Part shown: positions 9,087-17,593 of the stretch, in pieces
Layout: each line of letters begins with the position of its first letter
How positions within the stretch are numbered: position 1 is the stretch's first letter
Source: Candidatus Villigracilis vicinus
GTDB lineage: Bacteria; Chloroflexota; Anaerolineae; Anaerolineales; Villigracilaceae
Length of the DNA stretch: 64,000 nt
NCBI GenBank assembly: GCA_016721315.1
Contig: JADKIL010000013.1
Coordinates: 62,001-126,000, forward strand
Direction of reading: 5' to 3'
Notes under the pieces: generated by a model
The model's input: only the letters and a program-made list of their open reading frames with translations
Told to the model about the DNA's origin: nothing
The model's database searches: none
Position numbers and translations under genes: made by a program

Positions 9087-9115
9087 ATTATATATGCGGG
9101 AGGCAGTGACGTCAA
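9087..9115 (-). promoter_or_regulatory. Promoter of rpmF
   Basis: Read on the minus strand: TTGACG (9110-9115), a 17-nt spacer, and TATAAT (9087-9092). This is one of the best sigma-70-type promoters in the window and overlaps the divergent promoter of the phosphatase gene. Confidence 0.8.
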
Positions 9116-9134
9116 GGCGAATCCGATGTAAAAT
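9107..9134 (+). promoter_or_regulatory. Promoter of the phosphatase-channel operon, apparently leaderless
   Basis: TGACGT (9107-9112), a 16-nt spacer and TAAAAT (9129-9134) place the transcription start at about 9141-9142, the A of the ATG. No ribosome binding site is present. The -35 region overlaps the rpmF promoter on the other strand, so the two promoters may compete. Confidence 0.45.
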
Positions 9135-9141
9135 CCTGAGT

Positions 9142-9849
9142 ATGGAAATCCAGATCGCAGTCGCAAAAGTCAACAAATACGCGGTTTCCGAAAGCGGGGA
9201 TACGCTTGAGGTCATTGAACGCCCCACGGGTGGACTTTCCGTAGTACTAGCCGACGGACAAACCAGCGGACGAGGCGCCAAAGCCGTTTCCATGATGGTA
9301 GTACGCAAGGTGATCAGCCTGATCGCCGAAGGAGTACGCGATGGAGCTGCTGCCCGCGCCGCCTCAGACGCCCTCTTTACCGAACGGGCTGGCAAGGTCA
9401 CTTGTACCTTAAACATAGCTTCTGTAGACCTGCACAGCAAAACCATTGTGCTGACTCGCAACAACCCCGCCACCGTGTTCATTTGTAGAGACGAAGTGAT
9501 CGAAGCACATACTGAAGAAAGTATCTCCCTCGGAACTTCACGCAATGTGCGCCCGATCATCACCGAATTAACGATCGAATCGGGTTTGACCATTGTCATT
9601 TTCTCAGATGGCATTAGCCATGCCGGAGAACGGCGCGGCACCCCAATGGATGTCCGCCATACTCTGCGATCTGTCCTGGAAGACCAGGACCCCAGTCCAC
9701 AAGAGCTCGCCGACGCTCTGCTTGCCCAGGCAGTTCGCCTCGACGATAACCGTCCGGCAGACGACATTAGTGTACTAGTATTACGCGTCTCAGCGCGTGC
9801 TGGGGATGAAGTCCGGCGCATGGCAGTTAGACTACCAATCAATGCATAA
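9142..9849 (+). CDS. PP2C/SpoIIE-type protein phosphatase
   Basis: This is a 235-residue single-domain PP2C-like (SpoIIE) serine phosphatase. Metal-binding aspartates are visible in LADG (Asp38), FSDGISHAG (Asp156) and PADDISVLV (Asp207/208). Such enzymes remove phosphate from Ser/Thr of regulatory proteins, often anti-anti-sigma factors. No kinase, STAS or sensor domain is attached. The start at 9142 is chosen because the domain begins there and a -10 box lies 7 nt upstream. The last bases overlap the start of the channel gene (ATGCATAA), so the two are translationally coupled and may work on one membrane signal. Confidence 0.82.
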   Translation: MEIQIAVAKVNKYAVSESGDTLEVIERPTGGLSVVLADGQTSGRGAKAVSMMVVRKVISLIAEGVRDGAAARAASDALFTERAGKVTCTLNIASVDLHSKTIVLTRNNPATVFICRDEVIEAHTEESISLGTSRNVRPIITELTIESGLTIVIFSDGISHAGERRGTPMDVRHTLRSVLEDQDPSPQELADALLAQAVRLDDNRPADDISVLVLRVSARAGDEVRRMAVRLPINA

Positions 9850-10903
9850 AAAAATCTCCTTCATCGATAAACATCGCTGGCGCCATATTCAAGCGGGAAT
9901 TCGTGATACAGTCATTCTGTTGCGCGAATTCCGTAAACCGATTTTCTGGTTCTCTTTTGCAGTGATCGGCGGCGGGGCTCTTTATCACTATTTGTCACAG
10001 CGGTTAAACGAGCCGGTCTATAGTCTTGTTGAATCGATCTACATTGTCTTGATCGCAACATTTCTACAGCCAGCCAACCGCGACTTTCCACACCACATCC
10101 TCTTGCAAATATTTCATTTTCTCATGCCCGTCATTGGACTGAGCGTGTTGGCGCAAGGACTAGCCGACTTTGGCAGTCTGTTCTTTAACAGAAAATCACG
10201 TAATAAGGAATGGGAAATGGCTGTCGCATCTACTATGCAAGACCATATTATCCTCGTCGGACTTGGTCATCTCGGATACCGGGTAGCGCTCAAACTTCAC
10301 GAAATGGGTGAACCATTAGCTGTCATTGAATTCAACGCCGAAGCAGACACAGTTAATGCCGTAAAGAACAAGGGCGTCCCGGTCATTCATGATGATGCCA
10401 CACGACCTTCCATTCTTGAAGCTGCTAATATTAAGAAAGCGCGCACGATCATCATGGCAAGCCAGAACGACTCGATGAATTTGCAGATCGCACTAAAAGC
10501 CCGCTCACTCAACCCAAGCATTCAGGTTGTGATCCGCATCTTCGATGACGACTTTGCTCACGCGCTTCAGGAACAGTTCTCCTTCATTGCATTGAGTGCC
10601 ACCGAAATGGCGGCACCCGTCTTTGCCGCCGCCGCCGCCGGTGTGGATGTCACCAATCCAATCTCGGTCGAAGGGCAATTGCTCAGCCTTGCCCGCCTGA
10701 CGATCTCCAAGAAAGCACCTTTTGCCAATAAGACCATTGGCTTTATCGAGGACACATATCACCTAAACATTGTTCTTCACCGCATGAACGGGAATTCAGA
10801 AATGCACCCTACCGATAAGACCGAGATCAAACCCGGTGATGTTATCGCCATCCTTGGCGGACCTCACCAGTTGAACCAAATCTTTCACGATAATGGACAA
10901 TGA
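9842..10903 (+). CDS. RCK/TrkA-domain ion-channel-like membrane protein without a K+ filter
   Basis: The 353-residue protein has two transmembrane helices (about 33-51 and 86-108) with a pore-loop-like segment between them, then a cytoplasmic RCK/TrkA-N Rossmann domain (dinucleotide motif G140-L-G-H-L-G145) and a TrkA-C domain at the end. The layout is that of two-TM potassium channels such as MthK. However, the pore segment reads LIATFLQPANRDFP (70-83) where TVGYGD-type residues are expected, so K+ selectivity is unlikely. It may be a divergent channel or a nucleotide- or ion-responsive membrane regulator. The ATG overlaps the phosphatase stop; the stop overlaps the next gene by 11 nt. Confidence 0.8.
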   Translation: MHKKISFIDKHRWRHIQAGIRDTVILLREFRKPIFWFSFAVIGGGALYHYLSQRLNEPVYSLVESIYIVLIATFLQPANRDFPHHILLQIFHFLMPVIGLSVLAQGLADFGSLFFNRKSRNKEWEMAVASTMQDHIILVGLGHLGYRVALKLHEMGEPLAVIEFNAEADTVNAVKNKGVPVIHDDATRPSILEAANIKKARTIIMASQNDSMNLQIALKARSLNPSIQVVIRIFDDDFAHALQEQFSFIALSATEMAAPVFAAAAAGVDVTNPISVEGQLLSLARLTISKKAPFANKTIGFIEDTYHLNIVLHRMNGNSEMHPTDKTEIKPGDVIAILGGPHQLNQIFHDNGQ

Positions 10904-11252
10904 CCCTGCGTCTCCACTTGTGATCGGCGTCGTTGGTCCATGCGGATCCGGGAAATCCACGCTTATCGCCGGGCTGGAAAAACACGGTTATTCCTGCCGG
11001 CATATCGCCCAGGAACATTCCTTTGCAAAACATATGTGGCAAGTCATTGCCAAACCGGATATTCTCATTTATCTGGAATGTTCCTATGAAAACTCCACCC
11101 ACCGTCGCAAACTAAACTGGCTGCCCCGCGACCACGAAGAGCAATTACGCCGTCTGACGCATGCCCGAGAGCATGCCAACCTTATTATCGATACAAACAC
11201 ACTCAATCAAGAAGGTGTCCTCGCCCAGGCTTTAACCTACTTGAAAAGTTGA
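10893..11252 (+). CDS. Small P-loop nucleotide-binding protein
   Basis: The 119-residue cytoplasmic protein carries a Walker A motif, GPCGSGKST (15-23), and a later D-I-L-I-Y-L strand that may be Walker B. It is short for a complete nucleoside or nucleotide kinase. The C-terminal half is rich in Arg/His and ends in an IIDTNTL strand resembling the end of dephospho-CoA- or shikimate-kinase-like folds. The substrate is unknown. It overlaps the channel gene by 11 nt, making it the third gene of a coupled phosphatase-channel-P-loop operon. Confidence 0.72.
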   Translation: MDNDPASPLVIGVVGPCGSGKSTLIAGLEKHGYSCRHIAQEHSFAKHMWQVIAKPDILIYLECSYENSTHRRKLNWLPRDHEEQLRRLTHAREHANLIIDTNTLNQEGVLAQALTYLKS

Positions 11253-11402
11253 ATCCTCCGCCAAGCCTTTCTGCGCTTCCAGCGTAGTTCCAGCCTGGGG
11301 TTTCAACTCAGGCATCTCCCAAGCTGGAGGCGATTCCCTTCCTCCAAAAATCAAATATCGGGAGTATAATGTCGTCCGCGCCAGCCACAGGCTGGCATTT
11401 TC
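11253..11402 (+). promoter_or_regulatory. Intergenic region with secD promoter candidate
   Basis: A TATAAT at 11365-11370 lies 54 nt before the preferred secD start. The -35 region (TTCCCT-like) is weak. A GCCAGCC-ACA-GGCTGGC hairpin (11380-11396) would lie in the 5' leader. Another short hairpin (GCCTG...CAGGC, about 11293-11313) follows the P-loop gene but lacks a U-tract. Confidence 0.4.
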
Positions 11403-11423
11403 GTGGATGGAGATATTTCCCGC

Positions 11424-12782
11424 ATGATACGTAACTTAACCAATCGCATCATCCTGATCGTGGTAATCCTTGCTCTCGCCTTATGGATCGACCTTACTCC
11501 CGAGATCAAGATTATTAATCCGATCAACGATGAAACCCTTTTCTCACAAAACGTCGAGCCGCGCCTTGGGCTCGACCTGCAAGGCGGCTTACAAGTCCTG
11601 CTTGAAGCGGATATTCCTGAAGATCAGCAGATCGATCCGGAATCCCTTAACCTTGCACGCGACATCGTGCAGCAGCGTACAGATGCCTTGGGCGTGAACG
11701 AAAACGTCATCCAGATCGCCGGAGATCGCCGCATTGTAGGCGAATTTCCAGGTTTGGAAGACACCGAATCTGTGCTTGCCATCATCCAACAGACCGGCTT
11801 GCTCGAGTTTGTTGATACTGGCGACTTCAGCCCCGAAGAAGGCTCTGTCCTCGTTACCGATTACAGCCCCACCGGTGAACCTATTACATCTTCAAATCCG
11901 GATGAAATTGTATATCACACCATTATGACCGGTGGAGAACTCTCTGCTGTGACTGTTGCACCCGATAGCATCGGCGGCAGCTATCAGATCAGCTTTACGC
12001 TGACCTCAGAAGGTACCAAGATATTTGCCGACCACACTGGGAAGAATTCCGGCAAGTTTCTGACGATCCTCCTCGACAAACAGGTGATCTCCGCTCCAGT
12101 CATTCGCGAGCCGATCACTGGCGGTCAGGGCTCAATCAGTGGTAATTTCACTGCTGATTCTGCAAATGCCTTTGCTGTTCAACTGCGCTACGGCTCCCTG
12201 CCGGTTCCCTTGAAAGTTGTGGAAACCCGTATCATTGGTCCGACCCTCGGCGCCGACTCTCTTGATAAAAGCGTAAAAGCAGGCTTAATCGGTATGGCAA
12301 TCGTGGCGCTGTTCATGATCATTTATTACCGGATGCCCGGCTTGGCAGCAGTGATTTCCATTTTGACCTATGCGTTGATCTCCTTCGCCATCTTCAAGTG
12401 GTTCCACTTTACGCTTACTCTGCCCGGTATCGCTGGCTTCCTGCTCAGTACTGGTTCTGCTCTTGATGCGAACATCCTGATCTTTGAACGCATCAAGGAA
12501 GAACTTCGTAACGGGCGCAACATTGTACAGGCTCTTGATCTTGGCTGGACGCGCGCTTGGTCTTCCATCCGCGACTCCAATCTTTCAGCGATCATTACGG
12601 CGGTCATTCTATTCTGGTTCGGATCCTCCTTTGGCGCGACCATTGTAAAGGGCTTCTCTCTCACCCTCGCCCTCGGTGTCATCATCTCACTCTTCACAGC
12701 GATCTACATCACCCGCACGATCCTGGCGTTGCTCATCAATTCCTTCAAACCTAAAAATCTCGAAACCTGGTTCGGTCTGTAA
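11424..12782 (+). CDS. secD: Protein translocase subunit SecD
   Basis: This 452-residue inner-membrane protein is the SecD half of the SecDF complex, which uses the proton gradient to pull secreted proteins out of the SecYEG channel. Visible features are an N-terminal transmembrane helix, the LGLDLQGG motif after it, a periplasmic P1 region, and five C-terminal helices with GSALDANILIFERIKEE, the RND-family proton-path region. The ATG at 11424 is preferred over one at 11403 because it begins the hydrophobic anchor after a GGAG, though the spacing is long. The secF gene follows 23 nt downstream. Confidence 0.95.
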   Translation: MIRNLTNRIILIVVILALALWIDLTPEIKIINPINDETLFSQNVEPRLGLDLQGGLQVLLEADIPEDQQIDPESLNLARDIVQQRTDALGVNENVIQIAGDRRIVGEFPGLEDTESVLAIIQQTGLLEFVDTGDFSPEEGSVLVTDYSPTGEPITSSNPDEIVYHTIMTGGELSAVTVAPDSIGGSYQISFTLTSEGTKIFADHTGKNSGKFLTILLDKQVISAPVIREPITGGQGSISGNFTADSANAFAVQLRYGSLPVPLKVVETRIIGPTLGADSLDKSVKAGLIGMAIVALFMIIYYRMPGLAAVISILTYALISFAIFKWFHFTLTLPGIAGFLLSTGSALDANILIFERIKEELRNGRNIVQALDLGWTRAWSSIRDSNLSAIITAVILFWFGSSFGATIVKGFSLTLALGVIISLFTAIYITRTILALLINSFKPKNLETWFGL

Positions 12783-12805
12783 AGAAAAGCTGCAAGGACA
12801 AAAAC

Positions 12806-13720
12806 ATGAATATTCTTGGTAAACGATATTACTTTTTTGCACTCTCCCTGATCTTGATCGTGCCAGGGCTCGTGCTGCTCGGCATCAAGGGAGTCCCCCT
12901 TTCCATTGACTTCACCGGTGGGACACTTTTGGAAGTTTCCTTTGCAGACGGCAAAACCCTTGATACGGCGAATATCCTATCAATTTATGATGATGCCCAG
13001 ATCGGCGATGCGCAAGTTACAACGACTGAAACTGGCTCTCTGATCATCCGCTCTTCTTTCTTGACGAACGAAGCCCGAGATGTAGTCTTGTCTTCAATGA
13101 AGGCTGCCTCTGGCGGTGATGTGACCGTCATCAAATTCGACAGTGTGGGTCCAAGCATCGGCAAACAGGTTACCCAACGTGCTGCAATCGCGGTAACCGT
13201 ATCCTCGCTTTTGGTGGTGTTGTTCATCATCTGGTCGTTCCGCAAAGTAGAGAATGCGTTCCGCTATGGCGTGTGCGCCATCCTGGCAATGATCCATGAC
13301 ATCGCCATCATTATCAGTATTACCGGTATCGGCACATATTTCTTCGGCTGGGAAGTGGACTCACTCTTCCTAACCGCCTTACTGACCGTAATCGGCTTTT
13401 CCATGCAGGACACCATTGTGGTGTTCGACCGTATCCGCGAAAATGCGAACATCTTACGCCGTGTGGAATACGAAACCCTCGTTAACCACTCCATTGTTCA
13501 AACTTTACAGCGCTCCATCAACACCCAGTTGATGACTGTTGAGTTCCTGCTCCTTGCGCTTGCGATGTTTGGTGGTATTACCCTGCGCGAATTCGCCATT
13601 ATCCTGCTCGTCGGTCTTTTGAGCGGAACCTACTCCTCAATTTTTGTAGCGGCTCCCATTCTCGTACTGTGGGAAAAGCGCGAATGGACCACTTGGTTCG
13701 GACGCAGCGCCAACGCGTAA
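12806..13720 (+). CDS. secF: Protein translocase subunit SecF
   Basis: This 304-residue partner of SecD has the SecF signature SIDFTGGTLLEV near the N-terminus, a periplasmic domain, and a C-terminal membrane bundle with the TVIGFSMQDTIVVFDRIREN motif typical of SecF. Six transmembrane helices are expected. GCAAGGACAAAAAC precedes the ATG. It is co-transcribed with secD and followed directly by a strong terminator. Confidence 0.95.
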   Translation: MNILGKRYYFFALSLILIVPGLVLLGIKGVPLSIDFTGGTLLEVSFADGKTLDTANILSIYDDAQIGDAQVTTTETGSLIIRSSFLTNEARDVVLSSMKAASGGDVTVIKFDSVGPSIGKQVTQRAAIAVTVSSLLVVLFIIWSFRKVENAFRYGVCAILAMIHDIAIIISITGIGTYFFGWEVDSLFLTALLTVIGFSMQDTIVVFDRIRENANILRRVEYETLVNHSIVQTLQRSINTQLMTVEFLLLALAMFGGITLREFAIILLVGLLSGTYSSIFVAAPILVLWEKREWTTWFGRSANA

Positions 13721-13729
13721 AACTCTCTC

Positions 13730-13763
13730 AAAGACAGCCATCAAATTGATGGCTGTCTTTTTA
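13730..13763 (+). terminator. Terminator of secDF
   Basis: A 15-bp perfect arm AAAGACAGCCATCAA (13730-13744) pairs with TTGATGGCTGTCTTT (13746-13760), followed by more T residues. It ends the secD-secF unit. Confidence 0.9.
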
Positions 13764-13780
13764 TATCAATGGAGTGGCAG

Positions 13781-14620
13781 ATGAAAAAGAGCATTCTCGT
13801 TCTCATTGCAGCCCTTCTTATTTCTTGCTCGAACCCACCAGAAAAAACAAAACAATCACCATCTTCAAAAACAACACCGGTTGAAATACCGATCACACCC
13901 TATCAAATAAATGAAAACCCAGCATCCCTTCCACTGGAAATGTCCTGGCAGATCCAATATTCCGGCGATATGGACTTTTCATTAGGTGTTGAAATGTACA
14001 ATATAGACCTCTTTGATATTTCTAAAGAGGAAATAGCTCAACTTACAGAGCAAGGAATATTTGTCATGTGTTACTTCAGCGCCGGTTCGCATGAAGACTG
14101 GAGACCCGACGCAGATGATTTTCCAATTTCAACTTTAGGAAAATCCATGGCAGGCTGGGAAGGCGAAACCTGGCTTGATATTCGGCAAATCGCCGTACTC
14201 CAACCCATCATGGAAAAACGTCTTGATATGGCTGTCGCCAAAGGCTGTAATGGCGTAGACCCAGACAATGTGAATGGCTACGAGAATGAAACCGGGTTTC
14301 CACTTACATTCGAGGACCAGATCGCATTCAACATTTTTCTTTCAAATGCAGCCCATGCACGCGGACTAATGATCGGGCTGAAAAACGATCTTGGTCAAAT
14401 AAAAGAGCTGGTCTCTTACTTTGACTGGATCTTAAACGAAGAATGCTATTCGTTTCACGAATGCGACCTGCTGCTGCCTTTCATCGAGGCAGGTAAACCC
14501 GTTTTTGTAATAGAATACGATTCTTCTCCGCAGGATTTCTGCGAGCAGGCAAATCGAATGAATTTCAACGTTTTGCATAAAAATTTGGACTTGGACGCAT
14601 ATCGCGTTTCATGCAGGTGA
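13781..14620 (+). CDS. GH114-like (TM1410-type) secreted lipoprotein
   Basis: The 279-residue protein has a lipoprotein signal (LLISC, Cys at about 18) and a TIM-barrel domain of the GH114/TM1410 family (endo-alpha-1,4-polygalactosaminidase-like). Supporting motifs are MYNIDLFD, VMCYFSAGSHEDWRPD, KGCNGVDPDNVNGY and LNEECYSF, which carry the conserved acidic residues of the family. It probably cleaves a galactosamine-containing exopolysaccharide at the cell surface; substrate assignment is by family only. The start at 13781 is chosen because GGAGTGGCAG lies just before it, although an in-frame ATG exists at 13769. The next gene starts 4 nt after the stop. Confidence 0.85.
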   Translation: MKKSILVLIAALLISCSNPPEKTKQSPSSKTTPVEIPITPYQINENPASLPLEMSWQIQYSGDMDFSLGVEMYNIDLFDISKEEIAQLTEQGIFVMCYFSAGSHEDWRPDADDFPISTLGKSMAGWEGETWLDIRQIAVLQPIMEKRLDMAVAKGCNGVDPDNVNGYENETGFPLTFEDQIAFNIFLSNAAHARGLMIGLKNDLGQIKELVSYFDWILNEECYSFHECDLLLPFIEAGKPVFVIEYDSSPQDFCEQANRMNFNVLHKNLDLDAYRVSCR

Positions 14621-14624
14621 TTTC

Positions 14625-15221
14625 ATGCTTTTTCTACGTGCTTTTATCATTGGTATTTCCATCGCTGCCCCGGTTGGACCGATTGGCGTACTTTGTATCC
14701 GCCGCACGCTGGCGAATGGCAGAGCCGCGGGTTTCATTTCCGGCTTGGGGGCTGCCAGTGCAGATATGGTCTACGGAGCGATCGCCGCTTTCGGGCTGAC
14801 TGCTGTGACAGGATTACTGGTTGACAATGCTTTTTGGCTGCGGATCATCGGCGGGATATTCTTGCTGTATTTGGGAATAAAAACATTCCTGGAAAAGCCT
14901 TCCGATAAACCAGCGCAGGCAGCCCAAAGCGGATTATTTAGTATGTACACCTCTACATTCTTCCTGACCATCACCAACCCAATGACCATCCTTTCATTCG
15001 CCGCCATATTCGCCGGGACCATGCTGGGAAAAAATACCGGGTCACCATTGATCATGGTGGCAGGCGTTTTTGCTGGCTCTGCAACTTGGTGGCTAACCTT
15101 GAGCTTCATTGTTGGGATCCTGCGAGATCGCCTAACTCAATCTCACATGGCTTGGATCAATCGCATCTCCGGCGCGATCATCATTGTATTTGGAGTTTAT
15201 GCGCTGTTCAGCGGAAACTAA
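14625..15221 (+). CDS. LysE/RhtB-family amino acid exporter
   Basis: This 198-residue integral membrane protein has about six hydrophobic segments. The N-terminal GISIAAPVGPIGVLCIRRTL motif with GxxxGxGAASAD is diagnostic of LysE/RhtB transporters, which export amino acids or small metabolites by proton exchange. The substrate cannot be assigned. The start lies 4 nt after the preceding lipoprotein gene, with CAGGTGAT as a weak ribosome binding site, suggesting coupling. It ends at a bidirectional terminator. Confidence 0.88.
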   Translation: MLFLRAFIIGISIAAPVGPIGVLCIRRTLANGRAAGFISGLGAASADMVYGAIAAFGLTAVTGLLVDNAFWLRIIGGIFLLYLGIKTFLEKPSDKPAQAAQSGLFSMYTSTFFLTITNPMTILSFAAIFAGTMLGKNTGSPLIMVAGVFAGSATWWLTLSFIVGILRDRLTQSHMAWINRISGAIIIVFGVYALFSGN

Positions 15222-15236
15222 TTCCATCTTGCAAAA

Positions 15237-15274
15237 CATAAAAGCGGCAGCCCCTCAGGTCTGCCGCTTTTATG
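15237..15274. terminator. Bidirectional terminator
   Basis: CATAAAAGCGGCAG (15237-15250) pairs with CTGCCGCTTTTATG (15261-15274) around a 10-nt loop. A/T-rich flanks on both sides serve the LysE gene and the convergent GGDEF gene. Confidence 0.88.
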
Positions 15275-15289
15275 TTTCCGATTAATCCA

Positions 15290-16717
15290 TCAATCATCTC
15301 TACGCCGACGGTGATGCTCTGCCTTGCTGTTATACATTGCATTATCCGCAAGCTGGATTATCTTTTCCATATTCATCCCCGGCTGCCCGGTCGCAGTTCC
15401 CAAAGAAACGCTCAAGATTGGGTCGCGGTAATATTTGTTATTTATATCAATTAACGCCTGGATTTGCTTCAGGTAATCAGCCGCCTCGGTTTCATCAGTA
15501 CGCGGGAGGATGACAGCAAACTCATCGCCGCCGATCCGTGCTGCGATCTGCCCATTATTGAATGCTGCAGTCAACACCTCGGCGGCACGTCGGATCAATT
15601 TATCGCCCGCTTGATGCCCAAGTTCATCGTTTGTTTTTTTGAGGTAATTGAGATCGAGAATAATAATGCTGACGGGGTCCTTTCGGCTGAATTCCAACCG
15701 CTGAATGGTCTCTTCAAAAAAACCACGATTAAACAACCCAGTCATTACATCATGCGTCCCCAGGTAATGAAGATATTCCTCCGCTTTTTTACGCGCTGTA
15801 ATATCCTGAATGGAAACCATCGCCCAACCAAAGTCATTTTCATGTCCTGGCATGATCCTAAAGTTCAATAGAATATTGATCGGATCACCACTCAAGGAGT
15901 AATTTACGCCTTCGCGCTCATACATCAAAACGCCATTCCAAAGGTCGATCAACTCTTTAGCAAAATGATGCTCCATCTCATCACGAAATATCTGATCTAA
16001 ATTCGAGAGTAAATGCTCCTTCGAAGCCGCACCAAATAAATCCAGCGTGCGGCGGTTGACATTCAGAACCTTGATCAATTTTGTACAATGCTTTACGGTA
16101 TCAGGGTGTTCATTCAAATAAGATTGCAGATCCGTCACCCCCTGACTACGAAGTAAATTAAAGAAGTCCTTAATAGCGCTGTAGTCTTCCTCCCACAAAG
16201 AGATCGGAGAAGCTTCAAATAAATTATACAAGCGCCGCTCCGCTTGCTTGCGGGCAGAAATATCTTGAAAAGTGACCAGAACCTTTTCCCAGTTTTTTTC
16301 AAACTCCGGCAGAATGCGCCAATCCAGGAGAATATCCAACGGCTCTCCAGCCAAAGTGTAATTGACCCCCTCCCCTGACCAACTAAGGTCTCCATTCCAA
16401 AGCGCCCGCAGTTCGTCACGAAAATGATGCCGCATGCCATCTCGAAGTACCTTGTCCAAATTAGCAAGCAACTGCTCCTTTGAATTTGCCTTCAGCAAGG
16501 AAAGTGTTTTGTGATTAACCTCCAGAACTCGTATCTGCCCCATGCAATGATCAATGAATTCTGGGTGCATTAGAAGATGGGCATCCAGCGATTTGACTCC
16601 CGCCTCACGCAATTCATCAAAAAGCCTTTTGATCTGACTAAAATCCTGTTCCCATAAAGAAATTGGCGCGTGCTCAAATAAAGTCACCAAATACTCCTTA
16701 TCCGAAGAATCGAACAT
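15290..16717 (-). CDS. Diguanylate cyclase with two tandem PAS-like domains
   Basis: The 475-residue soluble protein has two duplicated PAS-like sensor repeats (about 5-155 and 160-305). Each begins with an APISLWEQD/ASPISLWEED-type segment and ends in a QDI(S/T)ARK linker, and a C-terminal GGDEF domain follows (about 315-475). The active site RIGGDEF is intact, so it should make cyclic di-GMP from two GTP. The inhibitory RxxD site five residues before GGDEF is absent (NNGQ instead), so product inhibition through that site is not expected. The start at 16717 is preferred over 16735 because AAGGGAGTTTTT precedes it. It sits alone between convergent and divergent genes. Confidence 0.9.
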   Translation of the reverse strand: MFDSSDKEYLVTLFEHAPISLWEQDFSQIKRLFDELREAGVKSLDAHLLMHPEFIDHCMGQIRVLEVNHKTLSLLKANSKEQLLANLDKVLRDGMRHHFRDELRALWNGDLSWSGEGVNYTLAGEPLDILLDWRILPEFEKNWEKVLVTFQDISARKQAERRLYNLFEASPISLWEEDYSAIKDFFNLLRSQGVTDLQSYLNEHPDTVKHCTKLIKVLNVNRRTLDLFGAASKEHLLSNLDQIFRDEMEHHFAKELIDLWNGVLMYEREGVNYSLSGDPINILLNFRIMPGHENDFGWAMVSIQDITARKKAEEYLHYLGTHDVMTGLFNRGFFEETIQRLEFSRKDPVSIIILDLNYLKKTNDELGHQAGDKLIRRAAEVLTAAFNNGQIAARIGGDEFAVILPRTDETEAADYLKQIQALIDINNKYYRDPILSVSLGTATGQPGMNMEKIIQLADNAMYNSKAEHHRRRRDD

Positions 16718-16835
16718 AAAAACTCCCTTATCCAAGATTACACTTGGAATAGCATTATGAATTATATCTGCAAACTCTGGCGGTCAAACCTTGCAAGTTG
16801 TAATATCATTGGGTAGTTTTTACAAAGGACACCCT

Positions 16836-17327
16836 ATGTTCACAACTGAAACTACATTCCTTGAATTTCTTCACGCAAACGGATTTACTCCACAACGGCT
16901 GGAACACCCGGCTGTTTTCACCTGCTCCGAAGCCGAAGCGCATCACACTGGTGTGGAAGCGATTAGTACCAAGAATCTTTTCCTCTGCGACAAAAAAGGA
17001 CGCCGCTTCTTTCTGGTTGTGACTGCTTGCGAAAAAACGGTGAAACTCGAAGAACTGGCAGAGCAGTTGGGCGTCGCTCACTTACGTTTCGGCTCCGAAG
17101 ACAATCTTATGCGTCTGCTGGGTGTAACGCGCGGCTCGGTCACGATGATGGGGCTGGCAAACGACACAGAACACACCGTAGAACTCTGGGTGGATGATGA
17201 TATCTGGAAAAATGAACGCTTCCTTGCGCATCCACTCGTCAATACAGCGACTCTTGTCTTTTCAAAAACGGAACTACAACGATTCTTTGGGTTGACGGGA
17301 CATACATTAAATCTTTTCAAGGGCTAG
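16836..17327 (+). CDS. YbaK/ProX-type prolyl-tRNA editing protein
   Basis: The 163-residue single-domain protein belongs to the YbaK/ProX family of free-standing deacylases that clear misacylated tRNAs (Ala-tRNA-Pro for ProX). The RLEHPAVFTCSEAEAHH opening, the conserved lysine in the ISTKNLFLCDKKG strand, and the GLTGHTLNLF ending fit ProX rather than the Cys-tRNA-Pro-specific YbaK, but specificity is inferred. AAAGGAC precedes the ATG at 16836; an upstream in-frame start at 16791 lacks such a site. Confidence 0.85.
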   Translation: MFTTETTFLEFLHANGFTPQRLEHPAVFTCSEAEAHHTGVEAISTKNLFLCDKKGRRFFLVVTACEKTVKLEELAEQLGVAHLRFGSEDNLMRLLGVTRGSVTMMGLANDTEHTVELWVDDDIWKNERFLAHPLVNTATLVFSKTELQRFFGLTGHTLNLFKG

Positions 17328-17341
17328 TTGGTGCCTTCTAA

Positions 17342-17587
17342 TTACTTTAATGACTGACTTACCACATAGCGTTTTCCGCGCGCTGCAAGCAAATTGCACT
17401 CAGATTCCAGTCCGCAATCGGTACAACATTTGCCGTCGGGTCCGATCTCGATCAACTTTCCCTTCTTAACAAGCAGGTCGAGCATGGCAAGAACCGCCGA
17501 AGGTTGCGCTTTCATCTCGCGGCTGATCTCCGATAGGCTTAAGCCATTCTCTTTACCTGCCAGTAGTTCAACCAACTGTGTCAGCAT
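17342..17587 (-). CDS. feoC: FeoC-like winged-helix protein
   Basis: This 81-residue protein has an N-terminal winged helix-turn-helix (GLSLSEISREMKAQPSAVLAMLDLLVKKGK) followed by cysteines C54, C55, C58 and C64 in the wing. That is the pattern of FeoC proteins, which can bind an Fe-S cluster and influence FeoB stability or feo expression. It is the last gene of the iron operon, 6 nt after the FeoB permease gene. DNA binding is possible but unproven in most FeoC proteins. Confidence 0.8.
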   Translation of the reverse strand: MLTQLVELLAGKENGLSLSEISREMKAQPSAVLAMLDLLVKKGKLIEIGPDGKCCTDCGLESECNLLAARGKRYVVSQSLK

Positions 17588-17593
17588 GATCGA

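Noticed and set aside
9072..9842. 256-residue minus-strand ORF opposite the phosphatase
   Set aside because: Ser/Arg/Thr-rich shadow of the PP2C gene, and it would overlap the rpmF promoter.
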